Positions 24,202 to 34,457 of a stretch of 64,000 bases of DNA are shown piece after piece. Source of the DNA: Steinernema hermaphroditum (taxonomy: Eukaryota; Nematoda; Chromadorea; Rhabditida; Steinernematidae); NCBI GenBank assembly GCA_030435675.1, contig CM059623.1:7404012-7468011 (forward strand), in the 5' to 3' direction. The stretch's first letter is position 1. Each line of letters begins with the position of its first letter. Both the position numbers and the translations under genes were made by a program. The notes beneath the pieces were generated by a model. That model had not been told where the DNA came from. It was given only the letters and a program-made list of their open reading frames with translations, and made no database searches.

Positions 24202-24801
24202 CGTCGATCGTCTTCTTAATCGCCTTCCAAAGGGTCCGTTAACTCGATGTGGCACTACAGTGTCCCGTCAGCATAGGCAAGCACATCGTGTCAAGACCGC
24301 TGCCCGCATTCGGGCTTTCCCAACCAGCTGATTGTTTTACGTTGTTTTCGTTGGATTCCCCGATCGGAGGCGCTCCGAAGGGGCCGGGCGCTCCCGAGCG
24401 ACTCTGAACGGGTTCCGCGGGGAATCCTCCAGCTGCTGTAAACAGGCATGGCTTTGTTTTCGTCGCCTCCGTTCTGAGGCGCCGCGAAGCGCCTCGGCGT
24501 CGAATTCGACGATTCCGCGGCATCTGCAGCAGCAGCGCCCGCCTCTCGGAAGATCAACGGTTGCCTTGCAGTGTTTACCGTCTTTTCCCTTTCCGTTGTC
24601 GCCAGTCGCCGCTTCGGCGCTTCGTCCGACGCCGGCCGAGGCGCCCACCGAAAGATCGCTTTTGTTTTTGTCGGGCGCCGCGCCACTCGGCGCTCACTGA
24701 TCGCCGATTCCTCGGCTTTCACGGCGGGGTTCCCCGACGATCCTCGCGTCCGATCCGTGGTTCAGGGCGCCCCTTATTCCCATCTGTTTTCCGATCCGAG
24801 A
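24202..24801. promoter_or_regulatory. Divergent intergenic region, RAB33 / DEF8
   Basis: About 600 bp between head-to-head start codons, presumably carrying both promoters. The plus-strand frame stays open upstream of the DEF8 ATG (from about 24571), so a longer DEF8 N terminus cannot be excluded. No named regulatory site was recognised. Confidence 0.4.
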
Positions 24802-26370
24802 ATGTCGTCGCCAGAATCGACGGACGACGATCACGGCCTCATTATGAAGTCGTGCCCCTCGATTCACGACGACGCTGTCTCCAACGACTTCAGCTGCCAG
24901 CTGGACGCGGAGGAGGCCGAGCTCAACGAGGACGACTGCTTCGTCGACCTCCAGATCGTCGACATGATCGAGAAGGAGCGTCGCCAGAACCCGGAGCTCG
25001 ACCGCATGGGGGAACTGGCAGTCGCCGTGGAGTACTGTAAGTCGCGCCTCACCGATCGGAGCGACAGTGGAGTGAACCGGAAGCAGGTGATGCAGCGCCT
25101 CGTGGAACTCCGGATGGAGATGCAGCTTCTGAAGGTGGGTTTCCTCGCGATCGCTCCTCTGAATGCGTTGCAGGAGACGCGGACGGGCCTCGAGACGAGC
25201 GACAAGATGGTCGCTAGGGTGGGCGGCCACGAGTTCGTGCTGCAGCCGGTGAACGGCCGGAATCCCTACTGCGAGGCCTGCATGTCCACCATCTGGCGCA
25301 TCATCCAGCAGTGGCGTCGATGCAGAGGTACCCTCTCCCCCTCCGTCTCCTTCAATCCCCCTTTAGTCTGTGGCTACCGCTCACACGAAAAGTGCATCGA
25401 GAGGGTGCGGAGGACGTGTGCAGGCGTGAAGGCGGCGCGGCCCGGCTTCGAGCTGAAGACGGACATCTGCAAGGAGCGTGGTCTCGCCTTCCAGAACTAC
25501 AAGTGCGCCGAGTGCAAGCACCCCCTCTCATTCGGTGGGTGGCCGGTGGGGGAGAAGACGGATCCTGGTTTTCAGAGAAGGGCGCCAACTTCGAGCCGCG
25601 GCTCTGTGACATGGAGGGACTCTACTACTGCCGTTTCTGCCACTACAACGACAGGATGGTCATCCCGGCGCGCGTCATCCACAACATGGACACCGAGAAG
25701 TACCCCGTCTGCAGGGCCTCCAAGCAGCTCCTCAGCATCGTTGACAAGAAGCCCCTCATCAACCTGCAGCTCCTCAATCCGGCGCTCTTCAAGGTGGACG
25801 ATCGGCTAAAGCAGATGCAGGAGATGCGGAGGAACATCCTCTACATGAAGTGCTACTTCATGTGTTGCAAAGTAGGTCCACACGTCCTCGATCCTCTCAA
25901 CACCAGTGCAGAAGGCCCAGAAACTGCGTATCCTACAGTACCTCAACCGCCACCAGCACTTCGTGGAGACGAACGACCTCTATTCCGTGCACGACCTGAA
26001 GCTCCTCGTGGCCGGGAGGCTCATCCCCGAGATCGCCGGCATCGTCGAGGTCTTCCGGAAGCACATCGTCGAGGAGTGCGAGACGTGCCTCGGGAAGGCG
26101 TTCATCTGCGAGTTGTGCAACGACAAATCGGTGCGTTCCGAGTCCCGACGCCGCTAAGGCTCCTTCCAGGTGATCTTCCCCTTCTCAAAGAACGTTGGCA
26201 TCTGCCCGGAGTGCGCCAACGTCTTCCACGAGCGGTGCTTTGACATCGCCTCCCGCTACTGTCCGAAGTAAGCTCTGCCCAAGGACCTCGTGCTAGAAGA
26301 AGCCTTTAGGTGCAAGAGGAGGAAGGCGAGGACGCAGCCCCTGGAACCCCCGACCGGGGAGTCGAGTTGA
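24802..26370 (+). CDS. DEF8: DEF8-like protein with C1-type zinc finger and Rubicon-homology domain
   Basis: Seven exons: 24802-25134, 25174-25327, 25367-25534, 25576-25871, 25912-26130, 26170-26267, 26310-26370; 442 residues. An acidic N terminus is followed by a helical region (VMQRLVELRMEMQLLK), a C1-like finger (PYCEACMSTIW...CGYRSHEKC, about 145-195) and the Cys/His-rich Rubicon-homology domain: YKCAECKHPL, LYYCRFCHYND, VIPARVIHNMD, HFVETNDLYSVHDL, CETCLGKAFICELC, CPECANVFHERC, YCPKC. Order and spacing match vertebrate DEF8. Family knowledge: DEF8/PLEKHM1/Rubicon domains bind RAB7 and influence late endosome and lysosome positioning. The first intron (39 nt, 25135-25173) is a multiple of three with no stop. 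The gene is convergent with the next minus-strand gene; stop codons lie only 118 bp apart. Confidence 0.9.
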
Positions 26371-26488
26371 GGCGTCTTCTAGTCACTCCAGTATTCGTCG
26401 ATGTTCACTTTTACTTTCCGAGGTACAAAACGTGTATTTTTCTCCGAGTTGTGTGTCCAAACGTGAGGCAAAGCAGATAAAGAGAGAG

Positions 26489-27432
26489 TCAGAGATCGTC
26501 AAGGGGATCGAGGGGGTTGACGTCGCGCATGCCGAACGAGAAGATGTAGGTGAGTTCGTGGCGCAGCCGGGAGAGCACGAAGCCGTAGTGCCTGAGAAGG
26601 ACGCGGTCGGCACTCCGCTCCTCGGAACAGCTCGCCAGGCGCTGCTCCAGAGACTCCGCCTGGCGCGAGAGGTGCCCGAAGAGCGCGTTGCAGTTGTGAA
26701 GGCTCTGCTCCATTTCCGTGAGGGTCCTGCAATCGTGGCATCTGGACGCCGTCCCCTATGAACTCACCTGTTTAGCTCTCTGTTTCGACGCTCCGTCGCC
26801 TGCTGCAGGTGGAGCGCCCGCGCCAAAGTGTTGTTCAGCATCCGATTGATGTCCTTCTGGTACTCCACCACCGTACCCATGCCGTCACACGCCTCCCCGT
26901 CCTCCTCCCCGTCTTCTTCCTTGTCATCGCAGACGAAGACGTTCGAGTAGCGCACCTGGGGACGACTCCAGGCCGCCGGGACGTCGACGCAGTGGTGAGT
27001 AGCGTCGGACCATGAGGCGCATTGGAAGTCGAAGGCGACGAGGCGGAGACTCGGCACCGCGAAGCGTCTTCCGACGCGCCATCCGAAGACCCAGTTGCAG
27101 TTGTTTTCGAAATCTGAAGGAAACGCCCTAGAGGCTCGTCGATCACGGCTCGCTTACGTATTTCGCGGACGCTCTCAAAGGTCTCTCCCACCGAGGCTAA
27201 CAGGCTCATCATTTCGTCGTCGGGCCACACTAGAGGGCAGCTTTCTAGGCGCAACCAAGAAGAACCTACCGTACTCCATGTTGCCAAAGACGCCTCTCCG
27301 AACACGGACGACTGTCTTGTTGAATAGGTCGCGGTCCTCGAGGCAATAACGCCCTTCGGAGGACCATCGACGGCAGAAGGCAGAAGCCATGGGAAGTAGG
27401 CAGAGGAAGGCGATAAGAATGGACGGACGCAT
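26489..27432 (-). CDS. Secreted or lumenal protein of unknown function, coiled-coil C terminus
   Basis: Four exons join in phase: 27432-27270, 27229-27158, 27113-26768, 26726-26489; 272 residues. Residues 1-18 form a signal peptide (MRPSILIAFLCLLPMASA). The middle part has several cysteines in a compact beta-like segment (NNCNWVFGWRVGRRF, FDFQCASWSDATHHCVDV, VFVCDD), an acidic stretch (DDKEEDGEEDGE), then a long heptad-rich helix (NNTLARALHLQQATERRNREL...SLEQRLASC). There are N-glycosylation sequons (NKT, NNT). I do not recognise the family. A CTCCAAG acceptor ends 3 nt before the ATG. The first intron carries the TACCGTA motif. A soluble secreted or ER-lumen protein that oligomerises through the coiled coil is a reasonable guess only. 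Confidence 0.75.
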
Positions 27433-28851
27433 TGACTTGGAGAGGACGAAATGGCTACTGTGTAGACGTTGCCAAAGAAGGCGTCAATGACTCATTATGT
27501 AAATGGGGAACCTTCGCCACCGTGGGAACAAAGCAACGAACCGCTTTTTCACAAACAATGCGACAGGCTCCTCTGGGGAGGTCTAAAAGGGAGCTGTTTC
27601 TGGCCCTACTATCAAACCCTGCTCATAAGGAGGCAGTGTTAGCGAAAACCAGATGATATTCTAGCGCGATTTGGGGAGATGGCCGAAGAGCCGAACCATC
27701 TCTTATGAGTCAGTACGCGCCGACGCGGGGTCGAACCCGCACCCGTAGTTTGTCATTCCAAAAGCTTTGCAATGAGCCACACGTCCATGGAGATCAACGC
27801 CTCCACACGGCTAGTTGTTGCCGATGTTGTAGGCGTTTCTCTCGGGATCACCCTAACAGCCATCACTTTGGACTCAACTCCACTTTCCAACACATAGAGT
27901 AATGTGACAAAACGTTTCTATTTATTGCCCGCCTTTCACATTCGGAACTGTGTTCACAGTGGAGCCATGTGAATGTCAAGTAAAGAAGGAGCCGCTACAA
28001 GCTCTCCTTCACTCTGTCCGTGACCACGATCCAAGGTTGTAGGAGAGGTGTCACTGTACACCTCCAGAGTCCTTCAGGCGAGAACTGAGTCACGTTACGA
28101 ACTCTTTTCGGGGTGGAGCCCGAGCGATGTAACCCTGTGGCTTGTGGCTCCAATGACCTTCCTGTGTCCCTGAGAGGTGGAGACCAACGATCGGAGCCCT
28201 TTTTGCAATTTGCCCTTATCTGATGGCGAGCCGCGCAGCGCCGAAAGATCGATCACTCTTTACATCGGAGCCACGACGACCTTTCCTTCCTTCTTCGCCT
28301 CGTGTTCCTTCGAAGGCCTTCAAAGGGCACAGCCTTCACATGCGCTGTGTGGGTTTCCAATCAGCTTCCCTGAATTGTCAATTCCGAAGCGCGGAACTGT
28401 ACACGCGGGAGAGGTGACACTTCGTAGATGGCGTTCCTGGGGCCGTCTGGACGATTATGGACGCGCTGGACCACTCCAACTTTGGACGCTCGTGGTGTGT
28501 TCCTTCTAGCTTTTCCCCTTGGGGACAATCATGCTCAGCGCAGTGTAGATCGTCGCTTTTCGACCGAGTTTGTGTTGCACCGCTGGAATTACGAGAACGT
28601 GTCAAGAAAAAGAGGAACGGAAGTAGAACGTTCCTGTGAACATTCGTAGTTTGTGCACAAGAAGGTTAACACCGCGTGGAAAACCGCGGCGGCGCTTCGC
28701 ATTCGATCACTAGTGAACGAAGCTTTTTATTTCGCTGCCGTTTTCATTTATCGCGGCGCGTGCATTGATTCCAAGCGAAAACCATTCAGTGCGTGCGGGC
28801 GAATCGTTGTTGACTCTAAACTGTTATGGAAATGTATGAGTTTCAGTAAGG
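27433..28851. other. Intergenic with a tRNA-like repeat
   Basis: About 1.4 kb between divergent genes. It contains the tRNA-like fragment at 27719-27783 and otherwise no gene I can support. The last bases before the phosphoglucomutase ATG include a GAGTTTCAG acceptor at about 28838-28846. Confidence 0.55.
27719..27783 (-). repeat. tRNA-derived (SINE-like) fragment, copy A
   Basis: Read on the minus strand it starts GTGTGGCTCATTGC (A-box-like) and ends with a B-box GGTTCGACCCC. The T stem is nearly perfect but the loop is one base short and the acceptor arms do not pair, so a functional tRNA is unlikely. It shares GTGTGGCTCATTGC and the B box with the fragment at 60321-60390, which points to a dispersed tRNA-derived family. 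Confidence 0.5.
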
Positions 28852-30984
28852 ATGACTTTCGGAGCGGAGCTCGACCAGAAGATCGCTAACTGGCTCGCGT
28901 GGGACAAGGTTTGAGCGCGTTCTTCGCAATATGTTATTAGTGCGCTTTCAGAACGAAAAGACGCGAGCGGAGATCGAGAAACTGGTCAATGCGAAGGATG
29001 AAGCTGCGCTTAAGGCCCGGATGGGGGCGAAGCTCGCTTTTGGAACTGCCGGTGAGTAGAATGCGTGCATTCTGTGAAGCAGAAGTGGAATTTCAGGGGT
29101 GCGTGCCCGCATGGAAGCCGGATTTGCCCGCTTGAATGAGCTCACCGTGCTGCAACTTTCCCACGGCATGGCTGTCCACCTCCGAAACGAATTTCAGCGT
29201 GAGAGTAGCGGTGTCGCCATCGGATTCGACGGTCGTTTCAACTCCAAGAGATTCGCACAGTTGGCGGCTAACGTTTTCATGCACAACGGAATAAAGGTGT
29301 ACCTTTTCTCGGAGGTGACTCCCACTCCCGTTGTGGTAAGCTTTGAGGCTGAGTCCGTGGAGCCCAACAACGATGTTTAGTCATATGCGACGATCAAGTT
29401 GAAGTGTGACGCTGGCCTCATGGTAACCGCTTCGCACAACCCGAAGGAAGACAACGGATACAAGGCTTACTGGAGCAATGGGGCCCAGGTATGGGCAGCA
29501 AAGGCATTAGATATTCAGTGAAGTCCTTTAGATTATCGGTCCTCACGATATCGAAATTTGTCGAATCGCACAGGAACAGCCAGAACCTCGCCCAGAGTAC
29601 TGGAATCTCGAAGACTTCGAAAAGAATCCCCGGTTGAATTCGGCCGACGTCGTGATCGACGACTACTTTGCCGAAGAGCAGAGTCTTTGCTTCTACAAAG
29701 AACAGAACGAGAAGTGCCCCATCAAGTTCACCTACTCCGCCTTCCACGGTGTTGGTCTCCTCTACACACAGCGAATGCTGAAACAATTCGGATTCCGCGA
29801 CGACAAAGTCGTCATCGTGAAGGAGCAGGCCCTCCCCGATCCAACTTTCCCTACCGTCCCGTTTCCCAATCCCGAAGAAGGACTGAAGGTATTGAAGCTC
29901 TCCATTGCAACCGCTGACGCCAATCAATCTACTGTAATCCTGGCTAATGACCCTGATGCCGACCGTATACAGATGGCCGAAAAGGATCCTAAAACGTAAC
30001 TTTCGTCGTGACCAGCGTTTCTTAATTCCAGTTCCTAGGGGCGAATGGCGCGTCTTCACTGGAAATGAAATGGGAGCGCTTTTGACTTGGTGGGTGTGGA
30101 AGAACTGGAGGGAGGCGAATCCGGAGGCCGACGCTTCAGAAGTGTACATGCTTAACAGCGCCGTGTCGTCACAGATTGTCGGCACTATCGCTTCGGCAGA
30201 GGGTTTCAAGAACGACGTCACCCTTACGGGATTCAAATGGATGGGCAATGTAGCCGAGAAGTTGCGAGCCGAGGGGAAGAAGGTCATTCTCGCTTGGGAA
30301 GAATCTATTGGCTACATGCCAGGACACACTCTGGACAAGGACGGCGTCTCCGCTGCCGCGATGTTCGCCGAGATCGCTTCGCACCTCCAGGTGAACGGAC
30401 TTTCGCTCGCAGACCAACTCTTCAATATCTACCACAAGTAGTAGGCCGTAAGGCGTGCACCTTGTAACCTGTCACCTCCAGATATGGCTTCCACCTTGTT
30501 CGCAGTTCCTACTGGATGGTGCCAAGTCCGCAAGTCACGAAGGAACTTTTTGGTGAGCTACGCAAGGACTTGAAGTTCCCCGAGAAGGTTGGCCAGCATG
30601 GGGTTAAGTATGTCCGCGATCTGACCGTCGGATACGACAACTCACAGCCCGATAACAAACCGGTATAAATTGCGAGCTGAGTGTGTGTATATCGATCCGT
30701 TGCAGTTGCTGCCCCTGAGCACTTCCTCAGAGATGGTGACATTCACTCTGGAGAGCGGAAGCATCACCACGCTGCGCGCCTCTGGCACAGAGCCCAAGAT
30801 CAAGTACTACATAGAGCTGAAGACCGCTCCAGGAAAAGAGCCTAAGTAAGTTCTGGTTCAATTGCATGCCTACGGTAGTTCTAGGGATTTGAGCGATGTC
30901 CTCACCGAACTGGAGCAGATGGAGAGGGACGTTGTGCAGACGCTGCTGCAGCCCACGAAGTTTGGACTCACCCCGAGAGCATAG
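28852..30984 (+). CDS. PGM2: Phosphoglucomutase-2 / phosphopentomutase
   Basis: Nine exons: 28852-28908, 28952-29051, 29097-29335, 29381-29488, 29532-29995, 30039-30437, 30482-30662, 30706-30845, 30885-30984; 595 residues, the PGM2 length. The catalytic phosphoserine loop VTASHNP (Ser about 150), the metal loop NDPDADR, the sugar-binding AWEESIGY and the phosphate-binding RASGTEPK are intact. FKWMGN and GEWRVFTGNEMGALL place it with PGM2/PGM2L rather than PGM1. It interconverts glucose-1-P/glucose-6-P and ribose-1-P/ribose-5-P in the cytosol. Start: the ATG is 5 nt after a TTTCAG acceptor. The intron at 29336-29380 is 45 nt and its only in-frame stop is the TAG of the acceptor. A TACCGTA-type motif sits in the last intron (about 30871). 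Confidence 0.94.
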
Positions 30985-31657
30985 TGGTGTAGAGCGGTGG
31001 GGATATTTATTGTAGTGCCTTGTTGGCTAATGTTAAAATATGTAATTTTATTGAATACATTTTTATCAGATGGTTCCGTCGCTTCTGGTAGTGAAGCGGG
31101 CAAGCACTGCAAGCACTGTGCTATTTGCATTGCATGCGTTGAATTTGAAGTCGTCGAGTGCACGATGACTTCTCCGTTAATTAACCCCTGAGGGTTTCCA
31201 AAAATTGCCTACAGAACTCATGTTTCAGAGACTGTGGCGGGCAATTGGGTGAAAGTTTTCAACCAGCAATAAACGCACCTCGGCTGAGCCTCATTGGTCA
31301 CGTTATCGCCTCTGCGCAAAGCTGGCGACCGACCGCCGCCCGCCAACTCCATCCACTTGCGACTCTCCCGCTGCTGTGGCGCGAAGAGAGTCAGACGGAC
31401 AGAGACTGGGTCTCCCAGACTTGTGTCTGTCTAAGAAGCTTCGAGAACTCTAAAAGAAGGATGCTAATTCTACGGGATTAGCAGGGACGATACGGCCCTT
31501 GGGCTACTTCACGACATTCTCTCGCATTCTCCGGCTATCAGTTGGCTTCGATGACTTGCGCAAAACAAAGAAAGTGTCCACTTGTTTGGCCGGATGTGGA
31601 CAGATTGTGATAAGATGACTCCTAAAATGGCGCCCTCCTCGCCGTTCCGTCACAACC
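30985..31657. other. Intergenic between PGM2 and the BPI-family gene
   Basis: Contains the AT-rich PGM2 3' region (no exact AATAAA; GAATACA near 31053) and the upstream region of the next gene. No other gene is apparent. Confidence 0.5.
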
Positions 31658-33839
31658 ATGCTCCACACTGCGTCGCTGCTGCTTCTCGCCCTCGTCGAAG
31701 GCCTCTGCTCCTCGGATCTGTAAGTCGTGCCTCGTTTCCCTCTGCTCAGCCCCCAGACCGGGAGTGGAACTCCAGATCGGCGACCGTGGCGTCGACGTCC
31801 TCGCGGGGACCGCAGTGACGCTCCTCGACGAGCGTCTTCCGGGGTTCCGTCTTCCCGACGCCGAGGGAGATTTCGGCCCCTTGATCAAGGGGACCTTCCG
31901 CCTCTCCGACATCATCATCTCGAAGTTTTCCGTCGAATCGAAGAACGTGGAACTCAGTTTTGAGGCACAGAAGGGGGTGAAGACGAAGGTGAGCGACGTC
32001 AGACTCCCTTCCACGCTGAGCCCTTCAGATCGCCGGGCTGGAGTTCCAAATCGACGGTAGCTATGAGGTAGACGTGAAGGAGCTCGTCGAGATCAAGAAG
32101 AAGGGCACTCTGAGGTATCAGTGGAGGGAGGCGAGTGGAGATCGTCGGCTTTAGGGCGAACACGGAGGGAGCGACGGCGGAAGTGGTCGTGGAGATGGCG
32201 TCGCTGAAGGGGCATCCGCGCCTCGAGATCTTCGAGTGCTCCCTCAACCTCGGCCACTTCGCAGTCGACTTGGAGGGTGGTCTCGTGGACAAGATCCTCG
32301 ACATCTTCAAGCGTCTCATTGCCGGGGGACTGAAGAGGAGACTGGATCTTGTGGTTTGCGATAAACTCGTCTCGGCCGTGGCAGAGGAAGTGGATACTCT
32401 CCTGCAGACGATGGCCCTCGAAGTCACGTTCCTCGACGGTTTCCGCTTCGACTTCGGCCTTACCTCGGACCCTCGCGTGGGAACCGACTCCATCTCGGTC
32501 CCCCTCCAGGGGAAGTTCTGGTATAGCGCTTTCTCTTACCGTATCCCCGAGGGTTTAGGTTCACGGGCCACGAGAATGACTCTTCGATGCCGAGGCCTTC
32601 TGGTTCCCTGAAGCCTCTCTCCCGCCACGAAATGGTTTGTGTGAGCCTCGACGCACAAGGAGTCTTCGGCTCGGCTGCCTACGCCTTCCAGAAGTCGCCG
32701 AGGAGTCGCTTCGTCGTCGACAGCGACATTCTGAAACACCTTCCCGCGAAGGTCCGCGACTTCTTCCACTGCGACTGCCCCGACGATCTCTGCATCGGCG
32801 CCATCCTCCCCACCGTCCGAAAACACTGTCGAGCAGGTGTGCGCCCGCTGCTAGGCTACCGTATCCCCACTTTTAGGCGCGTCCCTCCAGTTCGAGTTGA
32901 ACGCCACCGCCGTCGTCTCCCCCATCGTCGCCAACTCCTCGGGCGTTTTCGCGACTCTCCGGACGAACGGAACCTTTGAATTGCTTTTCCCCGACCAAAC
33001 GAGGTGAGGCGACAAACAAAGGCGCCGCTTCTTTCCCATCGCGCGTCGTAAACAACCGCAATCTCTTATCGCCATCGCCGATTCATTACCGTATCCCTTG
33101 GAGGAAACTCTTTGTGCGCCGCCGTCCGTGAGAGGAGGATGAAAGCCCGAGGGCCGCGGCAACTTCCATTCAGGGCGCCATCTGCGATCGGAGGGACTCC
33201 GGCAGATGTGCGCACCGAAGTTAGATTCGAATTTGGGAGGGAAACGGCGCCGACTCGGCCAGGTGACGGCCACTAACAGGCTCAGGACTGCACTCGACCA
33301 ACCAAATCAAGCACTTAGGAGATCGGAGGCCCGGCAGAAGCGCGCTTCCTCTCGTTATCAGTACCGCGTTAGGCCGCGCCTGACTGCTCCGCCTCGTGTG
33401 GTCCCCAATCAAAAGCAGAATTGATTCAAAACGGCGCATCTGGGACCCTTTGAGTGGAAAGGTTACAGATTCGATCTGAGCGACATCGGCTCGGAGACGG
33501 TGGTTCTTCTCGAAGACTCCCTCCACGTCGAGGACGGCTCTCTCAAGGGAAGGGTAAGACTGATCAGCACGGAAGTCTCCGTCATCTACTCCTCGTTCGG
33601 TCCCATCTCAAAGTACTTCCTCAATCTGGTACGGTCTCCGTGCGGTCCCACAACGAGAAGGCGCTGTTTAGATCTGGGACGAGGCGGTCTCCTACGTCAT
33701 AAGGGGTACTGTGAACCCTCTGCTCGAGAAAGGAATCCAACTGCCGAGGATCCCGCACTTCGACCTCGCGAACTCCTCGATCAACTTCGGAGACAACCAA
33801 GTCTTCTTTTGCTCCGACTTTGTTCTCTCCCTCGAATAA
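31658..33839 (+). CDS. BPI/LBP/PLTP-family lipid-binding secreted protein, with an apparent frame break
   Basis: Exons 31658-31719, 31757-31988, 32029-32520 (with a break near 32130), 32559-32836, 32877-33003, 33469-33628, 33672-33839; about 500 residues, the family length. A signal peptide (MLHTASLLLLALVEGLCSS) is followed by PGVELQIGDRGVDVL, the usual BPI start, then two barrel-like halves. Paired cysteines FECSLN...VVCDKL match the single BPI disulphide position, and the end LPRIPHFDLANSSINF...VFFCSDFVLSLE is typical. The family binds lipids such as phospholipid or lipopolysaccharide outside the cell. The reading frame shifts by one base between GTLRYQWREAS and VEIVGFRANTEG. Either there is an indel, or the exon is split by an intron from 32059-32118, which removes conserved residues. 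A dispersed repeat fills the intron before 33469. The stop codon overlaps AATAAA. Confidence 0.82.
33076..33385 (+). repeat. Dispersed repeat, copy A (in BPI-family intron)
   Basis: About 310 bp nearly identical to the reverse complement of 41130-41428. Shared landmarks include TACCGTATCCCTTGGAGG, GAAGTTAGATTCGAATTTGG-type sequence and GCACTCGACC. It lies wholly inside an intron of the BPI-family gene. No terminal repeats or coding capacity for a transposase are visible; it may be a non-autonomous element or a segmental copy. Confidence 0.85.
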
Positions 33840-33840
33840 A
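33835..33840 (+). terminator. Poly(A) signal overlapping the stop codon
   Basis: AATAAA at 33835-33840 includes the TAA stop (33837-33839) of the BPI-family gene. If used, the 3' UTR would be only about 10-25 nt. No other canonical hexamer was noticed nearby. Confidence 0.5.
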
Positions 33841-34457
33841 GAGAGACAGTGTCGTTTCGAGGCTCCACAGACGGTTCTAGGTGGCTCCAAAGTCACTCCC
33901 CGAACCCTCGTGGTTACATTTTGGGCGTTTTATTCACGGGACAACACAGACAGCACAAGTCACTCGGAGCAAAGGAAAATTAGAGGAGGCGCCCGTAGAG
34001 AGTGGAGACGGCGGCGGCGTTACAGGCAGGAGCTGGAAGGACACGCGCGGTGTCTGAGACCATGGGACCCGAGGTCGGAACTCGTAGACGGAACCGTATG
34101 GCCTGGCGGAGAAAAAGGTGCGCGGGTGAAGAAGGAGGGCGTCGGATACAGACGAAGACATAACGGAGAATAAGTTAGGCTGCTGGGCGAAATCGTCGTG
34201 TTGACCATAGGATGACTGAAGAGGAGGAGGTGATCGGGTGGAGAGTCATGTTTGTGGGTTACGGTAAAGTACGGTACGGCATATACTGGGCAAATTAAAG
34301 TAGACTGAATGAAAGGAATGCAATGTACAGCGACGAAGATTACATGAATATACAGGGGAATACAAAATATATGTGAATCGATTACGTGTGAGAGTAGGTT
34401 ACGTGAGATTACAGGAACCGAACAACGGGTACGGTGGTTTCGGAGGGATACTGTAGT
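33841..34457. other. Convergent 3' region between the BPI-family gene and tra-1
   Basis: About 600 bp between convergent stop codons. It holds TACCGTA-type copies (about 34261 and 34272) and AT-rich sequence near 34290-34390 that may include the tra-1 3' UTR on the minus strand. No gene. Confidence 0.45.

Noticed and set aside
32115..32140. A 26-nt micro-intron in the BPI-family gene
   Set aside because: GT...AG ends exist but the length is below the shortest introns here and joining would give the wrong reading frame.
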